A stretch of DNA of 64,000 nt from Marinobacter sp. F4216 (lineage in GTDB: Bacteria > Pseudomonadota > Gammaproteobacteria > Pseudomonadales > Oleiphilaceae). Positions within the stretch are counted from its first letter, which is position 1; every line of letters starts with the position of its first letter. Shown in pieces: positions 25,278 through 34,687 of this stretch. The translations under genes were made by a program, and so were the position numbers. A model generated the notes under the pieces. It had not been told where the DNA came from and did not search any database. It saw only the letters and a list, made by a program, of their open reading frames with translations. The stretch spans positions 457,284 through 521,283 of the forward strand of contig NZ_JAIOUO010000004.1 in the NCBI RefSeq assembly GCF_019931195.1, given 5' to 3'.

Positions 25278-26498
25278 ATGCTCGCACTGACCAGTGTCTG
25301 GACAACCATTCTGCTTGCCGCGGCGGTCGCCCTTGGCCCGCTCGCCACAGACATGTATCTGCCGGCCCTGCCGCAGATTGGCAGCGATTTTGGTGTGGGC
25401 ACAGACAAGGTCCAGTTAACCCTGAGCCTGTACCTGGCCGGCTTCGCCCTTGCCCAACTGATCTGTGGTCCCCTGTCCGACCGGTTTGGCCGCAAGCCGA
25501 TCATGGTGGGTGGCCTGATTCTGTTCGCCCTGGCCAGCATTGGCTGCGCCATGGCCACCTCCATTGAAACCCTGATGGTGTGCCGCTTCCTGCAGGCGGT
25601 CGGCGGTTCCGCCGGTCCGGTCCTGGGCCGTGCCACCATCCGCGATATCTACCGCCCGAGGGACGCTGCCCGGATCCTGGCCATTGTCGCCAGTATCATG
25701 GCCCTGGCCCCGGCGATCGCGCCGACCGTGGGCGGTGTGCTGGTATCCGGCCTTGGCTGGCATTCCATCTTCCTGGTCCTGGGTGCCTACGGCCTGCTGA
25801 TGGCCCTGGTCGTGGCCTTCGGCATTCCCGAGCCCATGCGTCCGGAATACCGACAGCCCCTGCGCCTGTGCTCCCTGATGCGCAACTATCGCCGTATTGG
25901 TACCGACATCAGCTTTGTGGGCTACACGCTGACCAATGCCATGGTGTACGGCGGCCTGTTTGCCTTCCTGTCCGGCTCCTCGTTCGTACTGATCGAATTC
26001 CTGGGTGTGGCGCCCGAGCATTTCGGGCTCTACTTCGCCTGCATGGTGGTGGGCTATGTGGTGGGCAATCTGGCCGCCGTTCGCCTGGGACGCACGCTTA
26101 TGCCAGACCAGATTCTGGTCCGCGGACTGGTGATTGCCGTCGCCGGGGGTGGCCTGATGGCAGCCCTGGCGCTGTCCGACCTCTACAATGTTTGGGCGGT
26201 GGTCCTGCCCCAGGCGCTGTTCATGGTGGGCACCGGCCTGTTGCTGCCCCAGACCATGGCCGGCGCGCTGGCTAACTTTCCCCGTATGGCCGGCTCGGCC
26301 TCGGCCCTGTTCGGTTTCGTCCAGATGGCCACGGCCGCCGTCGCCGGGGTACTGGTGGGCTACCTGCACGATGGCACGTCCATGGTCATGGCCACCATCA
26401 TCGCCATCTGCGCCTGCGCGGCGCTGGCCAGCTATCTGCTGCTGGTACAACGGCATCCCGCCCGCGGCTTCGAGCCACAGGGCGCGTCCGCTAACTGA
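25278..26498 (+). CDS. Bcr/CflA-family drug-resistance MFS transporter
   Basis: A 406-residue protein with twelve hydrophobic helices. The N-terminal 'ALGPLATDMYLPALPQI' and the loop 'GPLSDRFGRKPIMVGG' (MFS motif A between helices 2 and 3) are typical of Bcr/CflA (DHA1) exporters, as is 'VLGRATIRDIY' near helix 5. These inner-membrane proton antiporters export drugs such as bicyclomycin or chloramphenicol, or sulfonamide-like compounds. The substrate is not predictable here. A hairpin follows the stop codon. Confidence 0.9.
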   Translation: MLALTSVWTTILLAAAVALGPLATDMYLPALPQIGSDFGVGTDKVQLTLSLYLAGFALAQLICGPLSDRFGRKPIMVGGLILFALASIGCAMATSIETLMVCRFLQAVGGSAGPVLGRATIRDIYRPRDAARILAIVASIMALAPAIAPTVGGVLVSGLGWHSIFLVLGAYGLLMALVVAFGIPEPMRPEYRQPLRLCSLMRNYRRIGTDISFVGYTLTNAMVYGGLFAFLSGSSFVLIEFLGVAPEHFGLYFACMVVGYVVGNLAAVRLGRTLMPDQILVRGLVIAVAGGGLMAALALSDLYNVWAVVLPQALFMVGTGLLLPQTMAGALANFPRMAGSASALFGFVQMATAAVAGVLVGYLHDGTSMVMATIIAICACAALASYLLLVQRHPARGFEPQGASAN

Positions 26499-26504
26499 TG
26501 ACCT

Positions 26505-26537
26505 GCCACCAGAGCCTTTGCAAGAGGCTCCGGTGGC
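26505..26537 (+). terminator. Probable terminator hairpin after the MFS gene
   Basis: GCCACC-A-GAGCC (26505-26516) pairs with GGCTC-C-GGTGGC (26526-26537), with a single A-C mismatch and a 9-base loop, shortly after the stop codon. A short T-rich stretch (TCCTTTTGATTT) follows a few bases on. Confidence 0.55.
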
Positions 26538-26696
26538 CTTCCGCCGTCCTTTTGATTTGGCTCAGGTTTTCGGCAAATTCAGCGTCTCCGGCCGGTTTTT
26601 CGATTGAGCAAACCGGCGCAAGCCTTTAGTTTCCCCGCGTTACTCAAAGTCCGGGCCAGTGATCACACTGGCTGAGTTGTTGTAGGAGGGGGAACC

Positions 26697-27332
26697 ATGC
26701 GTCTGACCATTGGCGGACTGATCATTGCCTGCAGTGCCTTGTGCGCAAGCGCAACAGCTCAGGCCCAGAACTATCCACACATGCTGGACCGCATGAACGA
26801 GATACGCCAGCATCCCGGACAAACCGCCGACGCCATTGCCGCCGGTCAGGAACGCGCCCAACTGTGTGGCTACTGTCATGGCAGGGACGGCAACAGTGTC
26901 CGCAACCACATCCCCAACCTGGCCAGCCAGAACCCCGAATACCTGCTCAAACAGTTCCACCTGTTCGCCACCGGTGAACGGGAAAGCTACGTGATGGAGC
27001 AGGTTGGCCGGATGCTGACCGCCGATGAAATGGTTAACCTGTCGCTGTTTTTCGCCAGCCAACCCGTCACCGCTCAGACCGCGGTATCAGCGTCGAAACT
27101 GGGCCGGGAAAAATACCAGAACTTCTGTTTCGCCTGCCACGGCGAACAGGGTGAGGGCAACCGTGACATGCCACGTCTGGCGGGGCAGAAAAAGGAATTC
27201 CTGATCAAGGCACTGACCGATTTCAAACAAGGCAAGTCAGCCCGCGCCAACAGCCCGATGGTGAAGATCATGCGCGCGGTGGACAGTGGAGACATCGAGC
27301 CGCTGGCCGACTACATCGCCGCCATGCCCTAG
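26697..27332 (+). CDS. Di-haem cytochrome c, c4-like
   Basis: A 211-residue exported cytochrome. A signal peptide ends near residue 22 ('CASATAQA'). Two CxxCH haem sites are present: 'LCGYCHGRDGNS' near residue 60 and 'NFCFACHGEQGEGN' near 145, with methionines downstream of each as likely sixth ligands. Two tandem class I domains in about 190 mature residues fit cytochrome c4, which carries electrons to cytochrome oxidases in the periplasm. The ribosome site AGGAGGGG is strong. No oxidase gene is adjacent. Confidence 0.88.
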   Translation: MRLTIGGLIIACSALCASATAQAQNYPHMLDRMNEIRQHPGQTADAIAAGQERAQLCGYCHGRDGNSVRNHIPNLASQNPEYLLKQFHLFATGERESYVMEQVGRMLTADEMVNLSLFFASQPVTAQTAVSASKLGREKYQNFCFACHGEQGEGNRDMPRLAGQKKEFLIKALTDFKQGKSARANSPMVKIMRAVDSGDIEPLADYIAAMP

Positions 27333-27432
27333 CTTGACTATACTTTCGCACAGGTAGTCATGGAGCAGACAGGGTCCCGGACGGCAGTTCAGGCCCTGTT
27401 TTTGTTATGAGCAACGGCTGGAGCCCCACTGA

Positions 27433-27930
27433 ATGAGCAAGGTCACACTCGACGGTAACCCCCTGGAACTGAGCGGCCATTTCCCGGCTGCGGGAGAATA
27501 CGCCCCGCCCTTCACCCTGACCAACAGTGCACTGGAAGAAGTAAAACTCGAAAGCTGGGCTGGCCAGCGCAAGATACTGAATATCATTCCCAGCATCGAC
27601 ACCAGTGTGTGTGCGACCTCTACCCGCAAGTTCAATGAACAGGCAAGCAACCTGGAGAACACCGTTGTGCTGGTGGTCTCGGCCGACCTGCCCTTTGCCG
27701 CGTCCCGGTACTGCGGTGCGGAGGGCCTTAAAGACGTGGTCACCCTGTCCACCTTCCGCAATTACAGTTTCCAGCAGGATTACGGCGTAGCCATCCAGAA
27801 TGGCCCGCTGGCCGGACTCTGCAGCCGGGCCGTGGTGGTGCTGGACGAAAACAACCGGGTTCTGCACAGCCAGCTGGTGCCGGAAATCAAAGACGAACCG
27901 GATTACAACGCCGCACTGGACGTACTCTGA
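27433..27930 (+). CDS. tpx: Thiol peroxidase (Tpx)
   Basis: A 165-residue peroxiredoxin of the Tpx subfamily. The peroxidatic cysteine is in '[17 protein letters not shown]' (about residue 59) and the resolving cysteine in '[11 protein letters not shown]' (about residue 93), the standard Tpx pair. It reduces lipid and alkyl hydroperoxides using thioredoxin. '[15 protein letters not shown]' is the normal N-terminus. It lies downstream of the cytochrome gene with about 100 bases between; no shared transcript can be claimed. Confidence 0.95.
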   Translation: MSKVTLDGNPLELSGHFPAAGEYAPPFTLTNSALEEVKLESWAGQRKILNIIPSIDTSVCATSTRKFNEQASNLENTVVLVVSADLPFAASRYCGAEGLKDVVTLSTFRNYSFQQDYGVAIQNGPLAGLCSRAVVVLDENNRVLHSQLVPEIKDEPDYNAALDVL

Positions 27931-28066
27931 GCCCATCAATCCACCACCTTCGCGGTTCGCTTCGCCGGCCGGGTCCGCATAACCCACGACCCGGCTCAGC
28001 AGGCATGCACCGGCAGACCTGTTAAAATCCCGGCCCCATTTGCCAGCAGAGCCCTCAAGCCGAATC

Positions 28067-29404
28067 GTGAGCAGCCTCCCCGAAAACACCAGCCTGTCCC
28101 GCCAGCTCTACTCCATGACCTGGCCCATGCTGTTTGGCGTGCTGTCGCTGATGACCTTCCAGCTGGCCGACAGTGCCTTCATCGGTCAACTGGGGCGGGA
28201 TCCCCTGGCCGCGCTGGGCTTTACCCTGCCCATGCAGCAGCTGATCATCGGCCTGCAGGTGGGCCTTGGCATCGCCACCACGGCGATCATTTCCCGCACC
28301 CTTGGCGCCGGGGATGAACTGCGGGCCTTCCGGCTGGGTGGCCTGGTGATCACCGTCGGTGGTGCGCTGGTAATGCTGCTCTGTCTGGGCCTGTGGCTGT
28401 TCCAGTCACAGATCATGACCGCATTGGGCGCCGAAGCGACCCTGCTGCCCATGATCCGCAGTTACTGGCTGCCCTGGCTGATCGCCGCCTGGACCGGTGC
28501 CGTGTTGTACTTCGGCTACAGCGTGTGCCGCTCCCACGGCGACACCAAGCTGCCCGGCTACATGATGATGGCCACCAGCCTGCTGAATATTGCGCTCGAC
28601 CCGCTCTACATATTTGTTTTTGACTGGGGCCTGCCCGGTGCCGCCTGGGCCACGGTGACCTCCTTTGCGCTGGGCTGCCTGGTGATTTACCCCAAGATCC
28701 TGAAACGCCAATGGGCCCGCTTCGATCTGGGCCAGCTTGCCCTGGGGCGGGCACTGAGGGAATTGAACGGCATTATGGCACCGGCCATGGTCAGTCAGCT
28801 GATGCCGCCGTTGTCCGCCATGCTGGCCACCGCCCTGGTGGCCGGGTTCGGTTCGGCCGCCGTGGCTGCCTGGGGCCTGGGCACCCGCCTGGAATTTTTC
28901 TCCATTGTGGTGGTGCTGGCCCTGACCATGTCCATGCCCCCCATGGTGGGCCGGATGCTCGGTGCCGGGGACATCGAACAGATCCGCAAGCTGGTTCGGA
29001 TTGGCGTTCGCTTCGTGGTGGTCTGGCAGCTGGCCATTGGCCTGATCTGGCTGGTGGCGTCCGGCCTGGTGTCGGAGCTGTTCAGCAGCGATGGGCAAGT
29101 CCAGGACGTTCTGGCGGGCTACCTGGTACGGGTTCCACTCAGCTACGCCGGCCTGGGGGTATGCATGCTGATGGTCTCGGTGTGCAACGCACTGGGACTG
29201 GCCATGCGGGCCCTGCTGGTGTCCACCCTGCGGCTGTTCCTCTGCTTCCTGCCATTGCTGTGGATCGGCAGTCAGCTCGGGGGCATTTACGGACTGATGA
29301 CCGGGGCGACCATCGGCAACCTGTTCGCCGGCGCGATGGCCTACAGCTTTTACCGGGCCGGCATGAACGGCCTGCGGACCCGGGTTGCCTCAGCCGAAGC
29401 GTGA
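28067..29404 (+). CDS. MATE-family multidrug efflux transporter
   Basis: A protein of about 445 residues with twelve hydrophobic helices in two related halves. 'PMLFGVLSLMTFQLADSAFIGQLGRDPLAALGF' region is the MATE N-terminus, and 'MAPAMVSQLMPPLSAMLATALVAGFG' starts the second half. MATE proteins export cationic drugs against a Na+ or H+ gradient. The start is not fixed: GTG at 28067 is preferred by homology, while a TTG at 28040 would add nine residues. The 3' end overlaps the convergent thioesterase gene by 15 bases. Confidence 0.87.
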   Translation: MSSLPENTSLSRQLYSMTWPMLFGVLSLMTFQLADSAFIGQLGRDPLAALGFTLPMQQLIIGLQVGLGIATTAIISRTLGAGDELRAFRLGGLVITVGGALVMLLCLGLWLFQSQIMTALGAEATLLPMIRSYWLPWLIAAWTGAVLYFGYSVCRSHGDTKLPGYMMMATSLLNIALDPLYIFVFDWGLPGAAWATVTSFALGCLVIYPKILKRQWARFDLGQLALGRALRELNGIMAPAMVSQLMPPLSAMLATALVAGFGSAAVAAWGLGTRLEFFSIVVVLALTMSMPPMVGRMLGAGDIEQIRKLVRIGVRFVVVWQLAIGLIWLVASGLVSELFSSDGQVQDVLAGYLVRVPLSYAGLGVCMLMVSVCNALGLAMRALLVSTLRLFLCFLPLLWIGSQLGGIYGLMTGATIGNLFAGAMAYSFYRAGMNGLRTRVASAEA

Positions 29405-29815
29405 ACGGAAGTCTTCAGGCATGGGGGAAACCTGCTTTTTCCGGTAGTCAAAGAAAACAAACCCGTATTTTGCCATGGCGACCGGCTGACCGCTCTGGGC
29501 CTTGGTCACCCGGAACACGAAATCGCCCCCGTACTTGTTGAAATCCATAACCCCAACCTCGAACCGGAGCATCTCCGGAAAAAAGGACTCGGACTGATAC
29601 ATGGTGGCCAGATCCGTGACGATGATACCGATACCGTCCTGGCCGGCTTCCTGAAGGCCAAAATTCACCAGAAACTGCGCCCGGGCTTCGGACAGCATGG
29701 AGATCAGGGCATCATTGCCCAGGTGATTGGCACCGTTGATGTCGGTGATGCGAACCGGCATGCAGGTTTCGAAACGGAACACCTCATCGGGGAATTCGAG
29801 CTGGACTCTGGCCAC
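29390..29815 (-). CDS. Hotdog-fold acyl-CoA thioesterase
   Basis: A 141-residue protein of the 4-hydroxybenzoyl-CoA thioesterase/YbgC-like hotdog family. 'MPVRITDINGANHLGNDALISMLSEARAQFL' (about residues 19-49) has the layout of the catalytic loop and helix, with Asp25 and His31 in the usual zone, and the rest is the expected beta sheet. It should hydrolyse an acyl-CoA or similar thioester in the cytoplasm. The substrate is unknown. Its 3' end overlaps the MATE gene. Confidence 0.83.
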   Translation of the reverse strand: MARVQLEFPDEVFRFETCMPVRITDINGANHLGNDALISMLSEARAQFLVNFGLQEAGQDGIGIIVTDLATMYQSESFFPEMLRFEVGVMDFNKYGGDFVFRVTKAQSGQPVAMAKYGFVFFDYRKKQVSPMPEDFRSRFG

Positions 29816-29894
29816 TGCAACGTCCTTTCAGGCGGATAGGGAGGAGGCCGCATCATACCCACTTGGTCCCCGAGGTTCATCCCGCGCCCCCCTT

Positions 29895-31094
29895 TTACCG
29901 GTCAGACATGGCCCTGCCCTTCGTTTTACCGGCCTTGAGACGCCACGGGCTGACCCGCCGGAAGCCCGCACCAACCAGTTCGCGGAAGGAGGCGCTTTTC
30001 AGCCGCTCACGACACGGCAGTTCCACCCTGTGGTACGTCCAGTGGGAGATCAGGATAACCAGACCGGGAACCAGCAGAAACATGGCCCATTGGGCCGGCT
30101 CTGGCAGCACCTCGTAAATATGACGGCCGGTCAGGAACAGGCTGGCATCCCGGAGCATGTCAATAAGCAGCCAGTGCACCAGATAAACCGAATACGAGAT
30201 CTGGCCCAGGTAATGCAGCCACGAATGGTTGAGAATATGGCCCGATTGCGCGGGTATTCGCGCCGCACACAGCACCAACAGGGCAAAGCCCGCCACAGAC
30301 AGGACATGTGAGACAGGAAAGTTCAGCAGCACCAGATTCACTGCCAGTACCGGCAGGGCCAGCTTTGCGGACGCGAGTCGGGCGAACCGGCCAGCCTTGA
30401 ACCACCGGAACATCACAATGCCGAGCACGGCCCCGGCCAGGCACCGGAGCAGCATGGGCCAGCCGGCGAACAGAATCCCAAGATCGCCAAACCGTTGCTC
30501 GATCCAGACCAACGGCGCAAACGCCAGCGCCGCCAACAACACCAGCCAGGGCTGCCTCAGGCCGCCCATGCCCACCAGCACCAGGGGCATGATCAGGTAG
30601 ATCAGCCATTCGGCACTGATCGACCAGGCCGGCTCGTTCCAGTACGCCGCCCAATGGAGGGTCTGGACCAGAAACAGATTGGTCAGGAGGCTTTCAATGC
30701 TCTGTTTGCCGGTGAACGGGGTCGCCAGGTACTGCATGCCGTCGGCACCTACGGCGGTCAGCAGCCACTGCACACCTTCGTAAACAACAAACAGGCCCAG
30801 CATAAACAGGTGAAGCGGATAAACCCGGGCGAATCGCGATTTGATGAACGACCGATAAGTGGGTCGGTTCTCCGCGCGCCGGAACCGGTGTTGATAGACA
30901 TAGGCAATCACAAAGCCACTGAGAATGAAAAACAGGTCAACCCAAAGGTAGGACTTAAGGAACAACTCGCCGGGCATGGAATACCCGATGTTCGGCAGCA
31001 GCACGTACATAAGGTGGTGGTAAATCACGAACAAGGCGGCCACGCCCCGGAGGGAAGTCAGCGCGATGAGCTCTTGATTGGCCGTCCGTTCCAT
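29895..31094 (-). CDS. Acyltransferase 3 family membrane protein (OafA/YrhL-like)
   Basis: A 399-residue integral membrane protein with about ten helices. The N-terminal 'LTSLRGVAALFVIYHHLMYV' has the R-x10-H signature of the family, and 'LWVDLFFILSGFVIAYVYQHRF' (about residues 50-71) is its second hallmark. Such proteins O-acetylate or O-acylate sugars of surface polysaccharides, lipids or peptides at the inner membrane. No glycan biosynthesis genes surround it, so the acceptor is unknown. Confidence 0.87.
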   Translation of the reverse strand: MERTANQELIALTSLRGVAALFVIYHHLMYVLLPNIGYSMPGELFLKSYLWVDLFFILSGFVIAYVYQHRFRRAENRPTYRSFIKSRFARVYPLHLFMLGLFVVYEGVQWLLTAVGADGMQYLATPFTGKQSIESLLTNLFLVQTLHWAAYWNEPAWSISAEWLIYLIMPLVLVGMGGLRQPWLVLLAALAFAPLVWIEQRFGDLGILFAGWPMLLRCLAGAVLGIVMFRWFKAGRFARLASAKLALPVLAVNLVLLNFPVSHVLSVAGFALLVLCAARIPAQSGHILNHSWLHYLGQISYSVYLVHWLLIDMLRDASLFLTGRHIYEVLPEPAQWAMFLLVPGLVILISHWTYHRVELPCRERLKSASFRELVGAGFRRVSPWRLKAGKTKGRAMSDR

Positions 31095-31295
31095 GAGAGC
31101 AATCCGACGTTAGGAAACAAGCTGGTTTTCGCCACCCGAGATGATCGGTGTGATTGCCGAAGTCAACGAATATAGTTCAGTACGCGCGAATGGCCACCAT
31201 GGTTCCGGTTCTTCCCTGCAACGGGGTAAATCCCGAGCCAATTCCTGTTATCTTGTGGCAAACCACCCGTTGAATGTCTGGCCCAGAGGTTCGCT

Positions 31296-32933
31296 ATGGA
31301 AATCCGTCCCGCCGCCACACTGATTCTTACGCGAGATAACGCTGAAGGGATCGAAGTGCTGTTATTACAGCGCTCCTGGGACGCGATTTTTTTGCCCGGC
31401 TACCATGTGTTTCCCGGCGGGGCCCTCGATCCGGCGGAATCCGATGCCCGTCACCACGCGGCCGGACCGGACGATTCGGACATCAGCCAGATCATGAGTC
31501 TCAGCGAAGGCGGGCAGGATTACATGCTCGCCGCGGTGCGGGAGTGCTTTGAAGAAGCCGGCATCCTGCTGGCACAGGACCAAAGCGGGCAGTTGATTTC
31601 CGGCAATCACCCGGTACATGAACAGCGCCAGGCCGTGTTCATGGGCGAACAGACCCTGGCCGGGGTTTGTCAGCATCATGGACTGACCATCCCGCTGGAT
31701 CGCCTGGCCTACCTGAGTCACTGGGTCACCCCACCTGGCCCACCGCGCCGCTTTGATACCCGCTTTTTCGTCACCGCCGCACCAGAAGGCCAGATGGCCT
31801 CCCACGATGGCCAGGAAACCATCGACCACCTGTGGATCAGTCCAGCACAGGCACTGGAGGATCACCGTTCCGGCACACGGCTGCTGGGCCTGCCCACCCT
31901 GCGCACGCTAAGAATTCTGAGCGATTTTGACAACACCAGCGACCTGATGCGTTATGCCCACGCCAACCCGCCCGAAGCCAATCCGGAGTCGCCCTGGCCT
32001 GCCCTGCGAAAGGGAAAGCCGGTCATGCTGGAGCCAGGGGCGCCGGCTTACGACGAAGCCACCAAACTGGATCCGGAAGGCGAAGGCTCGGTGCGCGCTG
32101 AAATTGTCCCCGGCGAGCCTGTGGAGATCGCCGCCCGGGTGCGCCGGCTGACCGCCCCGAACGCCGGTCTGATGACTGGCCCCGGCACCAACACCTACAT
32201 TCTGGGGCACGACCGGTTTACCGTCATCGATCCAGGCCCGGATAACCCCGACCACCTGCAGGCCATTCTGACGCTGACGAACGGACGCATTGATCGGGTA
32301 CTGGTGACCCACACCCACCAGGACCACTCACCGGGTGCCAAGGCCCTGCGCCGTGACACGGGATGCACCCTGGTGGGCATGCATGCGCCCGATGACGGCC
32401 TGCAGGACAGCGACTTCAGTGCCGACGAACAGCCCACCCACGGGCAGATCATCATGAGCGATGCCGGCCCACTGAAGGTGCTGCACACCCCCGGGCACGC
32501 CTCCAATCATGTGTGCTTTCTGCTCACCGAGCAGGAGCTGCTGTTTGCCGGGGATCACATCATGCAGGGTTCAACGGTGGTGATTAATCCGCCCGACGGC
32601 GATATGAAGGCTTATGTGGAATCGCTGTACGGCCTGCTGGCCGAACCCATCCGCTACATTGCGCCGGGGCATGGATTCCTGATGGCCCAGGCCGAGGCGG
32701 TGATTGACTACCTGATCACCCACCGCCTGACCCGGGAACACAAGATCGCCCGGGCGCTCGAAAGCCTGGCACCAGCCGACCTGAAGGCCGTGACTGCCAG
32801 GGCCTATGACGATCTACCGTCGATCATGCACGGTCTGGCGGCCCGATCCGCCCTGGCGCACCTGCTGAAACTGGAGGCCGAAGACCGGGCCCGGCAGCAG
32901 GACAACCAGTGGTACAGCACCCGTCACACCTGA
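31296..32933 (+). CDS. Nudix hydrolase fused to a metallo-beta-lactamase-fold hydrolase
   Basis: A 545-residue two-domain protein. Residues 1-215 form a Nudix domain: 'FPGGALDPAES' and the Nudix box core 'AAVRECFEEAGILL' (RExxEExGI). From about 265 a metallo-beta-lactamase fold follows, with metal ligands in 'VTHTHQDHSPGAKAL', 'HTPGHASNHV', 'LFAGDHIMQ' and 'APGHGFL'. The second half resembles LACTB2-type hydrolases. The Nudix part of similar proteins acts on nucleoside diphosphate or CoA-like substrates. Fusion suggests sequential steps on one substrate, but that substrate is unknown. It is soluble and stands as a single gene. Confidence 0.87.
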   Translation: MEIRPAATLILTRDNAEGIEVLLLQRSWDAIFLPGYHVFPGGALDPAESDARHHAAGPDDSDISQIMSLSEGGQDYMLAAVRECFEEAGILLAQDQSGQLISGNHPVHEQRQAVFMGEQTLAGVCQHHGLTIPLDRLAYLSHWVTPPGPPRRFDTRFFVTAAPEGQMASHDGQETIDHLWISPAQALEDHRSGTRLLGLPTLRTLRILSDFDNTSDLMRYAHANPPEANPESPWPALRKGKPVMLEPGAPAYDEATKLDPEGEGSVRAEIVPGEPVEIAARVRRLTAPNAGLMTGPGTNTYILGHDRFTVIDPGPDNPDHLQAILTLTNGRIDRVLVTHTHQDHSPGAKALRRDTGCTLVGMHAPDDGLQDSDFSADEQPTHGQIIMSDAGPLKVLHTPGHASNHVCFLLTEQELLFAGDHIMQGSTVVINPPDGDMKAYVESLYGLLAEPIRYIAPGHGFLMAQAEAVIDYLITHRLTREHKIARALESLAPADLKAVTARAYDDLPSIMHGLAARSALAHLLKLEAEDRARQQDNQWYSTRHT

Positions 32934-32964
32934 GATATCGCTCCAGCAGACACCATGGAAGGGG

Positions 32965-33123
32965 TCACTTCTTGGCGATGATATACACCGCATGCACGAT
33001 GCCGGGTATGTACCCGAGCAAGGTCAGCAGGATATTGATCCAGAAATGCTTACCGATCCCCTCCTGTAAAAACACACCCAATGGAGGTAACAGAATCGCA
33101 ATCAAAATTCGCAAGAGGTCCAT
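32965..33123 (-). CDS. Pmp3/YqaE family small membrane protein
   Basis: A 52-residue protein with two hydrophobic helices joined by a short loop. 'AILLPPLGVFLQEGIGKHFWIN' region followed by 'LLTLLGYIPGIVHAVYII' is the full signature of the Pmp3/YqaE (UPF0057) family, whose members affect membrane potential or stress tolerance in bacteria, yeast and plants. The start codon is at 33123 and the stop at 32965. It lies tail to tail with the Nudix fusion gene. Confidence 0.9.
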   Translation of the reverse strand: MDLLRILIAILLPPLGVFLQEGIGKHFWINILLTLLGYIPGIVHAVYIIAKK

Positions 33124-33315
33124 ATTCTTCAATGCCTCCCCGGGCTATAACAGGCTCATTGATTAAAAAATAGCAGCTGCCGGTCTCCCGGCCAGCCTGC
33201 CAGAAACTTGTTACCCGGCTTTTCATGAAGGTGGCATTAAAGCTTTGTCACAGCAGTATTCATGACCGCCAGCAGCGCCCTATGCTTGGCGCATTTTGTC
33301 GACCCGTGAGGACCT

Positions 33316-34644
33316 ATGCTGTTACCCCGTCACCGTGCAATGACCCTGTTTCGATCACTGCCTCTGACACTGCTGCTGGGCTCAGCCGCCCCGGCTCTGG
33401 CGAACCTGGATTCCGCGCAGGAAGAGCCGGACCGGGTCACCCCGATTATCAACGAACTGGAAACGGATGAAAGTGTTGAGGAAGTTGAGCAGTCCACCCT
33501 GCGCGGTGAACCGGTCGCACCTCCCGAGATAGGCACCCTCACGACAGGCCCCGCCGAACGAACCGCCGCCGAGTTGACGACACCTGGCAGCCAGAGCCCA
33601 GCAGATCTGGCCGCCAATCCTGTCGCACAGATACCGGATGAATCCCTGGCGATCGTGATGGAGGCCCTGCCCTCGCCCCAGCCCGCAGCCCCCCTGTCGC
33701 TGCTTGGCAGCGAGGTGCTTCCGGGTTCCTCGGCACGGCTGGCCTGGTCACCGGGCATCCAGATTCCCGGGTTGTCCCAGCCTACGCCGGTTCTGGCGGT
33801 CAATGGCATCCATGCCGGCCCGACCCTGTGCCTGACCGGTGCCATTCACGGCGACGAACTCAATGGTATCGAAATTGTCCGGCGCACCATCTACGACCTG
33901 GACCCGGAAGAACTGTCCGGGCGGGTGATTGGTGTGCCCATTGTCAATCTGCCGGGCTTCCAGCAGGGCAGCCGCTACCTGCCGGACCGACGGGACCTGA
34001 ACCGGCATTTTCCCGGCTCCCCCGACGGCAGCCTGGCCGACCGCATTGCCCACTCACTGTTCGAGAACGTCATTCGCCAGTGCGACATGCTGGTGGACAT
34101 CCATACCGGCTCGCTCAAGCGCACCAACCTGCCGCAGCTGCGGGCCGACATGAACAATCCGGACGTCGCCACCTTCACCCAGGGCTTTGACCGCATGGCC
34201 GTTGTCCACAGCTCAGGCTCCTCGGGCATGCTCCGCTCGGCAGCCGTAGCCGCCGGTATTGTGGCGGTGACCCTGGAAGCCGGCGAGTCCCATCGCATCC
34301 AGGAACATCAGATTGAAGCCGGGGTAAACAGCCTGACCAGTCTGATGGAAAAACAGGGAATGACCTCGCGCATGTTTGTCTGGGGTGAACCGGAACCGGT
34401 GTACTACGATTCCGACTGGATCCGCGCCCAGCACGGCGGCATCCTGTTCAGCGAAGTGGATCTGGGCGCCCACGTCTCGGAAGGTGAAGTCCTGGGCTAC
34501 GTGGCCGATCCGATCACCAACGCCCAGTACCCCATTCGCGCCCACAGCAATGGCCGGGTGATTGGCATGGCGGTGGATCAGGTGGTGATGGCCGGCTTCG
34601 CCGCCTACCACATTGGTACAGAGGCAGAAATCCCGGCAGAGTAG
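33316..34644 (+). CDS. Exported succinylglutamate desuccinylase/aspartoacylase-like M14 hydrolase
   Basis: A 442-residue protein. A signal peptide (cut near 'APALA', about residue 29) is followed by a low-complexity acidic/Pro-rich stretch of about 100 residues, then a zinc hydrolase domain from about 135. Zinc ligands are visible in 'GAIHGDELNGIEI' (His, Glu) and 'LVDIHTGS' (His); the C-terminal 'GGILFSEVDLGAHVSEGEVLGYVADP' is the beta-barrel lid seen in AstE/AspA relatives. It would cleave an acyl-amide bond in the periplasm or envelope; the substrate is unknown. Start at 33316 or 33340. Confidence 0.8.
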   Translation: MLLPRHRAMTLFRSLPLTLLLGSAAPALANLDSAQEEPDRVTPIINELETDESVEEVEQSTLRGEPVAPPEIGTLTTGPAERTAAELTTPGSQSPADLAANPVAQIPDESLAIVMEALPSPQPAAPLSLLGSEVLPGSSARLAWSPGIQIPGLSQPTPVLAVNGIHAGPTLCLTGAIHGDELNGIEIVRRTIYDLDPEELSGRVIGVPIVNLPGFQQGSRYLPDRRDLNRHFPGSPDGSLADRIAHSLFENVIRQCDMLVDIHTGSLKRTNLPQLRADMNNPDVATFTQGFDRMAVVHSSGSSGMLRSAAVAAGIVAVTLEAGESHRIQEHQIEAGVNSLTSLMEKQGMTSRMFVWGEPEPVYYDSDWIRAQHGGILFSEVDLGAHVSEGEVLGYVADPITNAQYPIRAHSNGRVIGMAVDQVVMAGFAAYHIGTEAEIPAE

Positions 34645-34687
34645 TACCCTGTGCGTTTTCCTAACCCCCTGACCTGAGAGGATTTGT

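Noticed and set aside
33124..33315. tRNA or small RNA gene in the gap after the Pmp3 gene
   Set aside because: No cloverleaf-like pairing or terminator could be traced by hand.
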